Assembly (NCBI GenBank): GCA_026710945.1
Contig: JAPOQA010000054.1
Span: 124,001 to 188,000, forward strand
Length of the DNA: 64,000 nucleotides
DNA from: Chloroflexota bacterium
Lineage (GTDB): Bacteria > Chloroflexota > UBA11872 > VXOZ01
Direction of reading: 5' to 3'
Below are positions 17,762 through 26,768 of the stretch, in pieces. The translations under genes were made by a program, and so were the position numbers. How positions within the stretch are numbered: the first letter of the stretch is position 1; each line of letters opens with the position of its first letter. The notes under the pieces were generated by a model, which saw only the letters and a program-made list of their open reading frames with translations, had not been told where the DNA came from and ran no database searches.

Positions 17762-18457
17762 CTGAGACAAAATACACGAAAAGCGCTTGCCGCTGAATTC
17801 GTCGGCACTTTCTGCTTCTTCTTCATCGGCGCGGGAGCTGTAGTCGCCGACGCATTCATGGTCGCGCGCGGCGGTGGTGGGTTGGGGCTCGTGGGCATTG
17901 CGCTCGCCAATGGTCTGGCGCTGGCCGCCTTGATTGCGGCATTCGGCGGTTTTTCGGGGGCACACTTCAATCCAGCCGTTACGGTAGCGGCGTTGATCGG
18001 CCGCCAAATCACCGCTGTACACGCCGGTCTCTACATTCTGACCCAACTGCTGGCGGCGGTGCTGGCAGGTCTTGCCTTGCGCGCAGTCTTTCCTACCGCA
18101 ATTTGGCAAGCCGCGAATCTCGGTACCCCCGCCGTGACCGCAGGCGTTTCGATTGGCGCCGCCGTTCTTTTGGAAGCCATTCTTGCCTTCATTCTCGTCA
18201 TCGTCATCTTCGGCGCCGCCATGGACGCGCCCGCCGGCAAAGCAGGGGGACTTGCCATCGGCCTAACCGTTGCGGCGGCAATCCTCATGGGTGGGGAGCT
18301 CACCGGCGCGGCGATGAATCCGGCGCGCACGTTTGGTCCCGCGGTGGCGGCTAACTTCTGGGAAAACCATCTCGTCTATTGGGTCGGCCCACTGTGCGGC
18401 GCAATCCTCGCAAGTCTCATTTATAGCCGTTTCTTCATGGCAGCGAAGACAGATTGA
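17762..18457 (+). CDS. Aquaporin / MIP-family channel (probable CTG start)
   Basis: A 231-residue channel of the MIP family if read from CTG 17762. Six hydrophobic segments are visible, beginning with AAEFVGTFCFFFIGAG. The two pore motifs are intact: HFNPAVTV in the first half and MNPARTFGPAV in the second. The first ATG in frame (17858) would delete the first membrane helix. The frame is open back to 17741 but offers no ATG, GTG or TTG; CTG 17762 has AGGTGG about 4-7 bases upstream and yields the family N-terminus LRQNTRKALAAEFVGTF. Role: passive water or small neutral solute passage across the inner membrane; glycerol versus water selectivity was not assigned. Confidence 0.85.
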   Translation: MRQNTRKALAAEFVGTFCFFFIGAGAVVADAFMVARGGGGLGLVGIALANGLALAALIAAFGGFSGAHFNPAVTVAALIGRQITAVHAGLYILTQLLAAVLAGLALRAVFPTAIWQAANLGTPAVTAGVSIGAAVLLEAILAFILVIVIFGAAMDAPAGKAGGLAIGLTVAAAILMGGELTGAAMNPARTFGPAVAANFWENHLVYWVGPLCGAILASLIYSRFFMAAKTD

Positions 18458-18568
18458 ATTCCCGGACGAACATAAAGTGCGCCATGTGGTAAAATCCCTG
18501 TCAAAGTGTATTGTGAAATGCTGCACAAAGGCCACGCAACGGCTGGCGTCTCGGGGCAGAGGTAACGT

Positions 18569-20188
18569 ATGGAAGTTCAGGCTACTGCGGAGAGTGTATC
18601 GCCTACACAGCAAGCGGGCGCACAGCGACGCATTGTCATATACGACACGACGCTGCGTGACGGTGCGCAGGCTGAAGGGCTTTCTTTCGCCGCCGCCGAC
18701 AAGCTCAAGATTGCCCGTCGGCTAGATGAACTGGGTGTGCATTACGTGGAAGGCGGCTACCCGGGCTCAAACCCTAAAGATCAAGAATTCTTCCGCTTGG
18801 CACAGGACATTGATTGGAAGAATATCACCATTACGGCGTTTGGCAGTACCCGGCACAAGTCAACGAGTGTTGAAAACGATCCCGGCGTGAAGGCGCTTAT
18901 CGGCACGGGCACTCGCGCGGTGTGCATCGTGGGTAAGGCGTGGGACCACCACGTTTCGGCCGTTCTCGACACGACGCTGGAAAACAACCTGGCAATGATC
19001 AGCGAGACAATTGCCTACCTCAAGCGCCATGGTCTCGAGGTGTTCTTCGATGCGGAGCACTTCTTCGATGGGTATCGCGCAAGTCCGGAGTACGCAATGG
19101 CTGCTCTGCGCGCTGCTCAGGAAGCCGGCGCTGACTGCCTGGTGCTGTGCGATACGAATGGCGGTAGCGTGCCGAACGACGTTAGAAGCGTGACTCGGCG
19201 AGTTGTCGCCGAGTTCGACGTGCCCATCGGCATCCACGCGCACAACGATGCTGATCTTGCCACTGCCAATACCCTGACAGCGGTAGAGAGTGGAGCGTCA
19301 CACGTGCAGGGCACGGTAAACGGTGTTGGCGAGCGCTGCGGCAATGCAAACCTGTGCACCGTGATTCCCAACCTGCAGCTGAAGCTTGGCCACTCGGCTA
19401 TCAAGTCAGACCAATTGCAGCATCTTTCCGACGTGGCGCGGTTCGTGAGCGAGATTGCCAATATGGCGCTCAATCCCTTCATGCCCTATGTGGGACACTC
19501 CGCATTTGCCCACAAGGCCGGGTACCATGCCGACGGCATGGCGAAGAGTCAGATTGCCTACCAACACATTGATCCCGCGCTTGTGGGGAACGAAATGCGG
19601 GTGCTCATTTCAGAATTGAGCGGACGCAGCAGCGTGCTATCGCGGGCCGAGCGCTTGGGTCTGCGCCTCTCCCGCCAGAGTGAAGACCTGCACGGCTTGG
19701 TGGAAGAGATCAAAGACCTTGAGCAGCGCGGATTTCAATTCGAAGGCGCCGAAGCTTCATTTGAGTTGCTCATCAAGCGTCGCCAGCCCAATTACACGCC
19801 GCCATTTTCGCTGTTGGACTTTCTGGTACTAGTCGAAACGCGCGGCGGCAGGAGTATTCTCTCGGAAGCCACCGTCAAGATCCAAGTTGGCGATGAAGTG
19901 CAGCACACGGCTGCCGAGGGGAACGGGCCGGTGAACGCTCTGGACACGGCTATGCGTAAGGCCCTCGTTTCCGCCTATCCCCAGCTTGAACGGGTGCGGC
20001 TGATGGACTACAAGGTGCGCGTACTCGATGAAAGCAGCGCTACCAGGGCCGGCGTGCGGGTGATGATCGAAAGCACCAACGGCCACTCCGAATGGAGTAC
20101 GGTGGGTAGCTCCACGAACATCATCGAAGCCAGCTACTCCGCGCTTGCGGACTCCTTGGAGTACGCAATCCTCGTGACAGATAGGTAG
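18569..20188 (+). CDS. cimA: (R)-citramalate synthase
   Basis: A 539-residue enzyme of the isopropylmalate synthase superfamily. The CimA type condenses pyruvate with acetyl-CoA, opening the threonine-independent isoleucine route. The TIM barrel starts VIYDTTLRDGAQAEG; YVEGGYPGSNPKD and IHAHNDADLATANTL carry substrate and metal residues; NGVGERCGNANL closes the barrel. KAGYHADG and the C-terminal LeuA-type allosteric domain (about 420-520) follow. The EGGYPGSNPKD segment and length favour citramalate synthase over LeuA. ATG 18569 has GAGG 5-8 bases upstream. No other ilv/leu genes are in the window. Confidence 0.93.
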   Translation: MEVQATAESVSPTQQAGAQRRIVIYDTTLRDGAQAEGLSFAAADKLKIARRLDELGVHYVEGGYPGSNPKDQEFFRLAQDIDWKNITITAFGSTRHKSTSVENDPGVKALIGTGTRAVCIVGKAWDHHVSAVLDTTLENNLAMISETIAYLKRHGLEVFFDAEHFFDGYRASPEYAMAALRAAQEAGADCLVLCDTNGGSVPNDVRSVTRRVVAEFDVPIGIHAHNDADLATANTLTAVESGASHVQGTVNGVGERCGNANLCTVIPNLQLKLGHSAIKSDQLQHLSDVARFVSEIANMALNPFMPYVGHSAFAHKAGYHADGMAKSQIAYQHIDPALVGNEMRVLISELSGRSSVLSRAERLGLRLSRQSEDLHGLVEEIKDLEQRGFQFEGAEASFELLIKRRQPNYTPPFSLLDFLVLVETRGGRSILSEATVKIQVGDEVQHTAAEGNGPVNALDTAMRKALVSAYPQLERVRLMDYKVRVLDESSATRAGVRVMIESTNGHSEWSTVGSSTNIIEASYSALADSLEYAILVTDR

Positions 20189-20203
20189 CCAGACTGTTGA
20201 GAC

Positions 20204-20875
20204 ATGCTAATGGCGCCAGCAGCCATTCGGTGTTGCATATTTGATCTTGTCGGCACATTGGTCGACATCCGCCCCGCCGTTCTCGAAGCCACGTTTGCCG
20301 CATTGGAACAATGGGCTCCAGGCAAGTTTTCTCGCGAAAGTCTTGCCGAGCAGCTCTCTGGCCCGCTTGAAGACCCCTTTGTTGCCGCCGCCGAAGGACG
20401 CGAGCCCGTGGCAAATGAATTGCGCCGGGTCTTCTTGGAGCACTGGGAAGGCCGCCGGCATGAGTCCATCGTGCTGTTTCCCGGCGTCCCGGAAATGCTG
20501 GCCGCGCTGGTTGATCTGGGAACGACCGTCGTTGTCCTCTCCGGCAGCACGCGGGCGGCAGGAAGTAGGGACTTGGAATCCAGCGGGCTGGCACCTTTCG
20601 TGAGCGCTGTAGTTTTCCAAGACGATATAGAACGGCCCAAGCCCTTTGCCGATGCCGCAACTAAAGCCCTGGAATTGAGTGGCGCATCCGCCCAAGAAGC
20701 GCTCCTCATTGGAGAGAGTGACACTGACATCCAGTGCGGCCGCTTGGCAGGAGTAAGCACCGGTGCTGCGCTCTGGGGGGCGGTGGATCAAGAGGCGTTG
20801 CTCGGGGAAAAGCCGGACTTTGCATTTGCGCAGCCGTCAGAGGTAGGGGACGTCGTGCGCAAGAGCGAGGACTAG
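20204..20875 (+). CDS. HAD-superfamily hydrolase with atypical DLVGT motif I
   Basis: A 223-residue HAD protein 15 bases after cimA. Motif I is FDLVGTLVD: the nucleophile Asp is present but the usual second Asp (DxDGT) is Val. Motif II lies in VVVLSGST, motif III in KPFADAA, and motif IV is GESDTDIQ. The cap is a small helical type between residues 20 and 90. Loss of the second Asp is known in haloacid dehalogenases and phosphonatases, which do not need that general acid, so simple phosphatase activity is doubtful. The start could be ATG 20204 or 20210; neither has a strong ribosome site, and coupling to cimA is likely. Confidence 0.75.
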   Translation: MLMAPAAIRCCIFDLVGTLVDIRPAVLEATFAALEQWAPGKFSRESLAEQLSGPLEDPFVAAAEGREPVANELRRVFLEHWEGRRHESIVLFPGVPEMLAALVDLGTTVVVLSGSTRAAGSRDLESSGLAPFVSAVVFQDDIERPKPFADAATKALELSGASAQEALLIGESDTDIQCGRLAGVSTGAALWGAVDQEALLGEKPDFAFAQPSEVGDVVRKSED

Positions 20876-20953
20876 CAGGTAGTGACGCTGGAAAGTGCGG
20901 CCGTGTGCAGAACTACTGCCCGGTTGACAGCCCCAAGATTCCAAGTCGCGCAC

Positions 20954-22168
20954 TTATGGGTTCGGTGCGCTACGAACTCCCTGCATGCGCGCCACCCACT
21001 CATCGGGCGCATTGATCTCATCCAGCGTCGGCATGGCGTGCTCTGATTCCCAGACGCGGTTGAGAAAGGCCATGTTTTCACTATCCACAACCTGGCGCAC
21101 AAAGCGCTCACCGAGGCGATATTGCGCGAGCTTAAGGTCAAAACCAAGCAGCCGCATGACGGCCCGCTCCAGCGAACCGCGTTTGCGTTCTTCCAGCCGT
21201 TTCCGCATGGTGGGAAATCCGGTAATGAGCTGCTCGCCCAAAGCGTCCATGATGTAGTTGCTGTAGCCCTCCACAAGGCTCATCACACCTTGCACGCGCG
21301 CAAGCATGTCTCGTTGTTCCGGCGTCGTGAGGAGACTGACTACCCCACCGAGGCGCTCGCGATCCTCTGTAGCTTCAGCCCCGGGCAAGAGCATCGCGCG
21401 CAACGGATGGGAAGACTCGCGGAGTAACTCGCGGAAGCTCTCGACGTACGACTCGATAAGGCTTCCGAGATGCCCTGCAAGCCATGGCGCTACTTGAAAT
21501 TGTATGGCATGGGTGGTCTCATGAAGCGCGATCCAGAGCCGGAACGCGTCCGGCGGGATGTCGAGACGTTGCTGCAGACGGCGAATGTTGGGTTCAACAA
21601 AGTAGATTCTGCTTGACTGATCAAGAGCCGCACCCTCATTGGAGGCGGGCGGCGTCAAGAACGGCATGTCGAATTGACCTAATACGTTGCGCGAAAGAAA
21701 GCCCAACACGATACCCATCTGCGCAGACATAGTGAGCTGCATGCTCCCGTGCGCAAGTCGGAACAACGTGTTGCTATTTGACCCGACACTCTCTAGGTAC
21801 ACGTCTTCCAAGGGCTGTAACAGGCGTTGCACAGTGGTGAGATTGCGTTGGACCCATAGGGGACGGTCCAGCACTTCTACTTCATGGCTGCCGGGGGCAG
21901 TGGCAAGCTGAATGAAGGGTGTAATCCGATCGTGGCTGAGCTGCACCAGCGCCTGATAGTCTGTGAGGAGAGATTCTCGCGTTCCGCTTGGGAGAACGCC
22001 CTCCGGGTTGCGCGCGGCAATGCGCATGGCGATGCGCTCTGTGCGCTGCCAGTCGATGATGTTCGGCTGCACGCGTGTGGCAACTCTGCGGGCAACCAGA
22101 TACCCTCCGCTTAGAATAAGACCGAGGACGGCGCCGAATAGCGCAGCATTTTTTTGATCGCGCGTCAC
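20954..22168 (-). CDS. DUF2342-type zinc-dependent metalloprotease (F420-associated family)
   Basis: A 404-residue protein with one N-terminal hydrophobic segment (residues 8-25), so probably membrane-anchored with the bulk in one compartment. The zinc motif HETTHAIQF (HExxH) is at about residue 215, preceded by FVEPNIRRLQQRLDIP and followed by a helical region and SLVEGYSNYIMDALG. This matches the family annotated 'coenzyme F420 biosynthesis-associated' or 'zinc-dependent metalloprotease', common in Actinobacteria and Chloroflexota. Its substrate is unknown; co-occurrence with F420 genes is a family-level statement, and none are in this window. The start is GTG 22168 with a poor ribosome site. 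Confidence 0.82.
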   Translation of the reverse strand: MTRDQKNAALFGAVLGLILSGGYLVARRVATRVQPNIIDWQRTERIAMRIAARNPEGVLPSGTRESLLTDYQALVQLSHDRITPFIQLATAPGSHEVEVLDRPLWVQRNLTTVQRLLQPLEDVYLESVGSNSNTLFRLAHGSMQLTMSAQMGIVLGFLSRNVLGQFDMPFLTPPASNEGAALDQSSRIYFVEPNIRRLQQRLDIPPDAFRLWIALHETTHAIQFQVAPWLAGHLGSLIESYVESFRELLRESSHPLRAMLLPGAEATEDRERLGGVVSLLTTPEQRDMLARVQGVMSLVEGYSNYIMDALGEQLITGFPTMRKRLEERKRGSLERAVMRLLGFDLKLAQYRLGERFVRQVVDSENMAFLNRVWESEHAMPTLDEINAPDEWVARMQGVRSAPNP

Positions 22169-22254
22169 TGGCAGATCGCAAGCGGCGCGGGCAATACTTG
22201 CCAGTTGACTTTGTTACTCGATTGCAATCAAGATCTCCTATTCTGTTGTGCTCC

Positions 22255-22290
22255 CAAGAATATAACATACCCGCGCCAAGCGCGGGTATG
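22255..22290 (-). terminator. Rho-independent terminator after the DUF5069 gene
   Basis: A perfect 10-bp stem, 22266-22275 (catacccgcg) with 22281-22290 (cgcgggtatg), around a 5-base loop. On the minus strand it is followed by TTATATTCTT. It lies about 90 bases past the DUF5069 stop and ahead of the metalloprotease start. Confidence 0.7.
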
Positions 22291-22380
22291 TACGTTTGCT
22301 TGCAAACATCGCCTCTAGGTGCGACCGGCCGGCAAGACTCGGCGGATCGCTGCGCTAAGAGTCCCGACAATGATTGCGGT

Positions 22381-22650
22381 TCACGTGGGTGTTGCCACGG
22401 TCTCCTTGCCGGAAGCGGCCTTTACCTTGGCTGCCAGTTCGCTATCCGTACCAGCTTCGACGGCGATCTGCTTGAACTCTTCCGAGCTCATGCCCAGATC
22501 GCGCAGCACCTGCTGATCCATGGGGCATGGGTAGATGTACTCGCCGATGTAGCCGCCATGCTGGGCACGTGCCTTATCGGCCATCCGACCTACCCACTCC
22601 AGGCCATCAATTACCAGTTCGCGTTCCCGCGGCTTCCATTCCTCTGCCAT
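22381..22650 (-). CDS. Small DUF5069-like protein
   Basis: An 89-residue soluble protein starting at ATG 22650, with AAGGAT about 7 bases upstream. Its core GRMADKARAQHGGYIGEYIY followed by CPMDQQVL and LGMSSEEF resembles DUF5069 proteins, whose function is unknown. A longer frame to 22860 adds a non-conserved extension overlapping the kinase gene and is not credible. It follows the APH-like kinase by 14 bases, so the two are probably co-transcribed, with the terminator at 22255-22290 after it. Confidence 0.72.
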   Translation of the reverse strand: MAEEWKPRERELVIDGLEWVGRMADKARAQHGGYIGEYIYPCPMDQQVLRDLGMSSEEFKQIAVEAGTDSELAAKVKAASGKETVATPT

Positions 22651-22664
22651 CGTTTTATCCTTCC

Positions 22665-23723
22665 TCATCGCTTCAAAGAGATCGACCCGTGTACAAAGAC
22701 TGTGGCGACGAGTGAGCGTACCAACTCTCCGGGTGTCGTGGGGGCCAAGGGAGTGAGCGCCAACTTCACTGCCTGGTCTAGTTTTCGACCCAGCAAGTTG
22801 CTCGGGGAACTTGGCACTCCCAGCTTCCCGTCGAGAAGCAACCGCAAAACCTCGCTCCACACTAACAAGTGATGCATGTCCAACTGTGGGATTTCAATGC
22901 ACCCACTATCAACGTACCACTGCGCTTCGCCATGGGTCAAGAGGGTCTGAAACGGCTGTGTCGTCGCGCCGGCCGCCACAGCGGCGGCATACTGCGCCAG
23001 CCGCGCTTCCGGCCAATCGAGGCCGACGACTGCAAAGTCCACAAACCGTATCTCGGTACCGTCAACAAGCACGTTGCGCGGCGTGCAGTCGCGACCGCCG
23101 AACGTCGTTTTGCCGCTGCACATAGATTCTGCTACTACTGTCCATGCTTTACGCAGGGCTGATGTCCAGCCCTGCGGTATCGCGAGACCGCAGAAGTCCG
23201 CAAGTCGCTCGTACGTCTCAGGCGCGTGACGGCACCTCGCCCGGACCTCCGTGTGGCGGCGTTCCTGCTCACCTGTTGAGCCAAACGGCATCCGCGCGGC
23301 TAGCCCCTGAAAAGCAGTCTCAAGAGCGGTGCAGCCCTGAACTAAGCTTTGGGTCAAATGGCGCAATTCGTGAGACTGCGATTCGCGGAGTTGGCCGGTT
23401 TCCTGGATCGCCGCGGCAAGTGTGCGAGACCCTGTCCACTCCGTAATAAGTGTGCGCGCCTCCGGTTGCCATAGTAGTGGGCGCGCAACCGGGGCGCCAA
23501 GCCGGTAGAGCATTTCCTGCACACCGTACTCAACATCTCCCGCCCCGGGGTGCGCATGTTGCTTGATTGCAACGTGCGTTCCCGAAGCCAAGACTCCCTG
23601 CCAAACTCGCGCTCCCTGAGCGCCACCTCCGGTAACGGGACGCAACAAGCGAATCGGACCAATTGGAGGCTCGATTTGGGCCAGGTGCAGTTGCATTGCG
23701 TCAAAATCAAGAGCCCTTGGCAC
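22665..23723 (-). CDS. APH-like (aminoglycoside phosphotransferase/choline-kinase fold) kinase
   Basis: A 352-residue small-molecule kinase-fold protein. The N-lobe has VTGGGAQGARVWQG and HVAIKQH (probable ATP Lys). The catalytic loop reads RDCTPRNVLV, where the usual HGD is R-D, keeping the Asp and the Mg-binding Asn. The DFG-like segment is VDFAVVGLDW. Members phosphorylate aminoglycosides, choline, sugars or fructosamines; the substrate is not predictable here. GTG 23723 is used; an ATG nine codons in is possible. It is divergent from glcD with about 200 bases between. Confidence 0.7.
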   Translation of the reverse strand: MPRALDFDAMQLHLAQIEPPIGPIRLLRPVTGGGAQGARVWQGVLASGTHVAIKQHAHPGAGDVEYGVQEMLYRLGAPVARPLLWQPEARTLITEWTGSRTLAAAIQETGQLRESQSHELRHLTQSLVQGCTALETAFQGLAARMPFGSTGEQERRHTEVRARCRHAPETYERLADFCGLAIPQGWTSALRKAWTVVAESMCSGKTTFGGRDCTPRNVLVDGTEIRFVDFAVVGLDWPEARLAQYAAAVAAGATTQPFQTLLTHGEAQWYVDSGCIEIPQLDMHHLLVWSEVLRLLLDGKLGVPSSPSNLLGRKLDQAVKLALTPLAPTTPGELVRSLVATVFVHGSISLKR

Positions 23724-23839
23724 AGTTGCAAGACGTCCTTTGCTTAGGTGTGACGGTAGTAATTGCCGAAACGAGATTCCCGGGAATCCCCTGCCTCATT
23801 GGATGCGGCAGGAAGCTAAGGCAGGCAATTTCCAGGTTT

Positions 23840-23869
23840 TTGTTCGCAGTATTTGGGCTATGGTATCAT
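23840..23869 (+). promoter_or_regulatory. Putative sigma-70-type promoter of the glcDEF operon
   Basis: TTGTTC at 23840-23845 and TATCAT at 23864-23869, spaced by 18 bases, about 58 bases upstream of the glcD ATG. Assigned by eye only. Confidence 0.4.
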
Positions 23870-23926
23870 CACAGTGATTGGTGGGTCGGAGGCGGATAGG
23901 CACGAATCGAGTTTAGGTAGTACGCC

Positions 23927-25378
23927 ATGGACACACGTGAACTCGTTGAGCGCTTGCAGGCCATTGTTGGACCGGAGCACGTTGTTCATCTTCCGGAAGA
24001 CCTCATAGTCTTCGAGCGCGACGCATCAATTGACGCCCAGCTTCCCGCCGCCGTAGCTTTTCCACGCACCACGACTGAAGTCAGTGAGATACTGGTTGTC
24101 GCTAATGAATTGAAGGTACCGGTGGTACCGAAGGGCGCCGGAACGGGCCTCTCTGGCGGCGCCGTGCCGGAAGAAAACGGCATACTGCTTTCCGTCAGCC
24201 GCATGCGGGACATTCTTGAGATCGACGAAGAGAATCGCACCGCGCTCGTGGAACCTGGGGTGGTAAACCTCGAACTCTCCGACGAAGTTAAGCACTTAGG
24301 GCTCTATTATGCTCCGGACCCGTCTAGTCAATATGCGTGTACACTCGGGGGCAATGTCGCCGAGAATTCCGGCGGTGCCCACTGCCTGCGCTATGGCTGC
24401 ACGATTAATCATGTCATGGGCCTGGAGGTGGTCTTTCCGGGCGGTGAAGTGGCATGGCTTGGCGGCAAGGCGCCGGACGCACCGGGCTATGACCTCCTAT
24501 GCGCGATTATCGGCTCCGAAGGCACCATGGGTGTGGTGACCAAGATCCTTGTCAAGCTGCTGCCAATTCCGGAAGCAGTAGAGACCTATCTTGCGATTTT
24601 CGAGAGTGTCCCAGACTCCTGCCAGGCAGTTTCATCCATCATTGGCAATGGCATCATTCCTGCCGCACTGGAGATTATGGACCAGGTCGTCACCCAAGCA
24701 ATTGAAGAAGCGCACCATGTCGGCTACCCCTCCGACGCTGGTAGTGTGCTTATCATCGAAATCGACGGCATGCAGGAAGAACTCGACGAACAGCGTGAGG
24801 CAATCCTAAGCCTTTGCCGTGAGGCAGGTGCCCGTGAAATCCGAGTGGCGCAGACCGTCGCTGAGCGGGAGGCGGTGTGGAAGGGACGCAAGGGGGCCAT
24901 CGGCGCATTGGGTCGGCTGGCGCCAAACTACTACATCCAGGATTGTGTCGTACCCCGCACGAAACTACCGGAGATAATGCGCTTTGTTGAAGACGTGGCC
25001 GCACGCTACGACATCATTATCGCCAATGTATTTCATGCCGGTGACGGTAACCTGCATCCCAATCTGCTCTTTGACGTGCGCGATAGCGACCAGGTGCAAC
25101 GGGTTATTGCAGCGGGTGAGGAGATTATTCGCGCGTGCATTGACGCCGGTGGCTCACTCTCGGGGGAACATGGCATCGGCACCGAGAAGCAAGAGTACAT
25201 GGACTGGCTCTATAGCGAAGAAGACTTGGAGTCCATGCGCAAGCTCAAGCGCGCGTTCGATCCAGATTGGCTGTTCAACCCCACAAAAATATTCCCCACC
25301 GGTGAAGGTCCGCATGCAGCGAAAATCCACATTGGCAAGTCTCCGGTCCACTCTACTGCTACTGCGGTCTGGAAGTAG
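23927..25378 (+). CDS. glcD: Glycolate oxidase subunit GlcD (FAD-binding oxidoreductase)
   Basis: A 483-residue flavoprotein of the VAO/PCMH superfamily that oxidises glycolate (or D-lactate) to the 2-oxoacid. FAD motifs PKGAGTGLSGGAVP (about residue 66) and GGNVAENSGG (about 142) are clear, as are the C-terminal HAGDGNLHPN metal/substrate loop and LSGEHGIGTEKQ. ATG 23927 is used. It is the first gene of glcD-glcE-glcF, with 14 bases to glcE. Close relatives oxidise D-lactate or 2-hydroxyglutarate, so the substrate is inferred mainly from the three-gene arrangement. Confidence 0.92.
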   Translation: MDTRELVERLQAIVGPEHVVHLPEDLIVFERDASIDAQLPAAVAFPRTTTEVSEILVVANELKVPVVPKGAGTGLSGGAVPEENGILLSVSRMRDILEIDEENRTALVEPGVVNLELSDEVKHLGLYYAPDPSSQYACTLGGNVAENSGGAHCLRYGCTINHVMGLEVVFPGGEVAWLGGKAPDAPGYDLLCAIIGSEGTMGVVTKILVKLLPIPEAVETYLAIFESVPDSCQAVSSIIGNGIIPAALEIMDQVVTQAIEEAHHVGYPSDAGSVLIIEIDGMQEELDEQREAILSLCREAGAREIRVAQTVAEREAVWKGRKGAIGALGRLAPNYYIQDCVVPRTKLPEIMRFVEDVAARYDIIIANVFHAGDGNLHPNLLFDVRDSDQVQRVIAAGEEIIRACIDAGGSLSGEHGIGTEKQEYMDWLYSEEDLESMRKLKRAFDPDWLFNPTKIFPTGEGPHAAKIHIGKSPVHSTATAVWK

Positions 25379-25392
25379 GATGCAGATACGCG

Positions 25393-26733
25393 TTGCTGAC
25401 TGAGACACTCCACACCCAGCTCGCTCAGATCGTCTCGCATGATGCGGTCACTACCGAGAGTCCTACTATAGACGGCAAGCAGCCGTCGTTGTGTGTGGCG
25501 CCTCGTGCTATTGCAGAATTGGCTGAGGTCGTTGGGGAACTAGACGCCGCCGGGGCTTCAACCACCCCCGTAGGCGGCGGCACCATGCTCGATCTTGGCG
25601 CGCCCCCAACTGATACCTGCGTGGCACTCTCCACTGCGGGACTCAATGCGATAGCGGGATACGAACCTGCCGACCTCATTGTGACGGCAGAGGCGGGCGT
25701 GGCCGTGGCCGTCTTGCAAGAGACTTTGCGCGAACATGGTCAGACTCTGCCGCTTGAGGTGCCCCGCCCTGAGAGAGCCACGATTGGCGGAGCGGTGGCG
25801 GTCAACGCCCATGGGCCTTTGCGGTACACATTCGGCACTGCCAAGGACCTGGTTATGGGAATGCAATTCGTCCAAGGTGACGGCACCCTTGTCAAAAGCG
25901 GCGGCGAGGTGGTAAAGAACGTGGCCGGGTTCGGTCTCCACAAGCTGCAGGTCGGCGCCCTCGGTACGTTGGGGGTTATCGCCACAGCCACTTTCAAGGT
26001 GTATCCTTTGCCGAAAGCTGATCAGACCCTCATTCTCACATTTGCAGATTCAGGCGCGGCCTTTGCGGCAGCATCCGCCATACGCGCGTACCATCCGGCG
26101 GCGGCCGTGGTTGGCAATGCGGTCGCTCAACAGTGTTTGTTTGGCGCAGTTCGTGGCGGCCATGTGCTTCTTGTCCGCTTCATGGGCGCACAAGGAGCTG
26201 TGGCTCGGCAGGTCCGCGACGCCTCGGCGGCAGGAACTGCAGGGGGCGGGAATGACGCTGAGGTAGTTTGCGAAAAGGACGGGGTGTCCCTGTGGCAAGC
26301 ATGCGTGGACGTGGGGTCGGTTGGTGGCCCAGCAGATGTCTTGCTAAAGGCGAGCGCGGTACCAACAGAAGTGAGGCACGTCTATGCAGACCTCTTGCGC
26401 TCGGCAGAGCCTCTTGAGGGAGCGGTGGGAGTCTTATCCGACCCTCTCAGCGGCTCACTGAAGTGTGGAGTTCGCTCGGCGGACGGCCAAGAGCAAGACC
26501 CCTCTGTCCATTCGGCTACATCGGCAAAACTCCTCAGCTTCTTGCAGCATGCCCGAGCAGTGAGCCAGGAACATGGGGGTAGTTTGATCTTGCAACGAGG
26601 CTCGCCGGCGCTCAAGACCGCCTTTGACGTCTGGGGACCGAGTCCTCAGGGACTAAGCGTCATGCGCAGCCTCAAGCAGACTTTCGATCCACGCAACATT
26701 CTTAATCCAGGCCGATTCGTAGCGAAGATTTAG
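25393..26733 (+). CDS. glcE: Glycolate oxidase subunit GlcE-like FAD-binding protein
   Basis: A 446-residue FAD_binding_4 protein starting at TTG 25393. It has VGGGTMLDLGAP near residue 57 and PERATIGGAVAVNAHGPLR near 127, with VKSGGEVVKNVAGFGLHKL typical of GlcE. The C-terminal motif LKQTFDPRNILNPGRF is conserved. At 446 residues it is longer than E. coli GlcE (about 350); the extra length is in the middle. It binds FAD and partners GlcD and GlcF in the membrane-associated complex. Confidence 0.88.
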   Translation: MLTETLHTQLAQIVSHDAVTTESPTIDGKQPSLCVAPRAIAELAEVVGELDAAGASTTPVGGGTMLDLGAPPTDTCVALSTAGLNAIAGYEPADLIVTAEAGVAVAVLQETLREHGQTLPLEVPRPERATIGGAVAVNAHGPLRYTFGTAKDLVMGMQFVQGDGTLVKSGGEVVKNVAGFGLHKLQVGALGTLGVIATATFKVYPLPKADQTLILTFADSGAAFAAASAIRAYHPAAAVVGNAVAQQCLFGAVRGGHVLLVRFMGAQGAVARQVRDASAAGTAGGGNDAEVVCEKDGVSLWQACVDVGSVGGPADVLLKASAVPTEVRHVYADLLRSAEPLEGAVGVLSDPLSGSLKCGVRSADGQEQDPSVHSATSAKLLSFLQHARAVSQEHGGSLILQRGSPALKTAFDVWGPSPQGLSVMRSLKQTFDPRNILNPGRFVAKI

Positions 26734-26768
26734 CACCATCTCACTTTAGAGAGGCGAGCAAGTCCAAC

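Noticed and set aside
22665-22860. Long N-terminal extension of the DUF5069 protein
   Set aside because: The extension overlaps the kinase gene and is not family-like; ATG 22650 has a good ribosome site.
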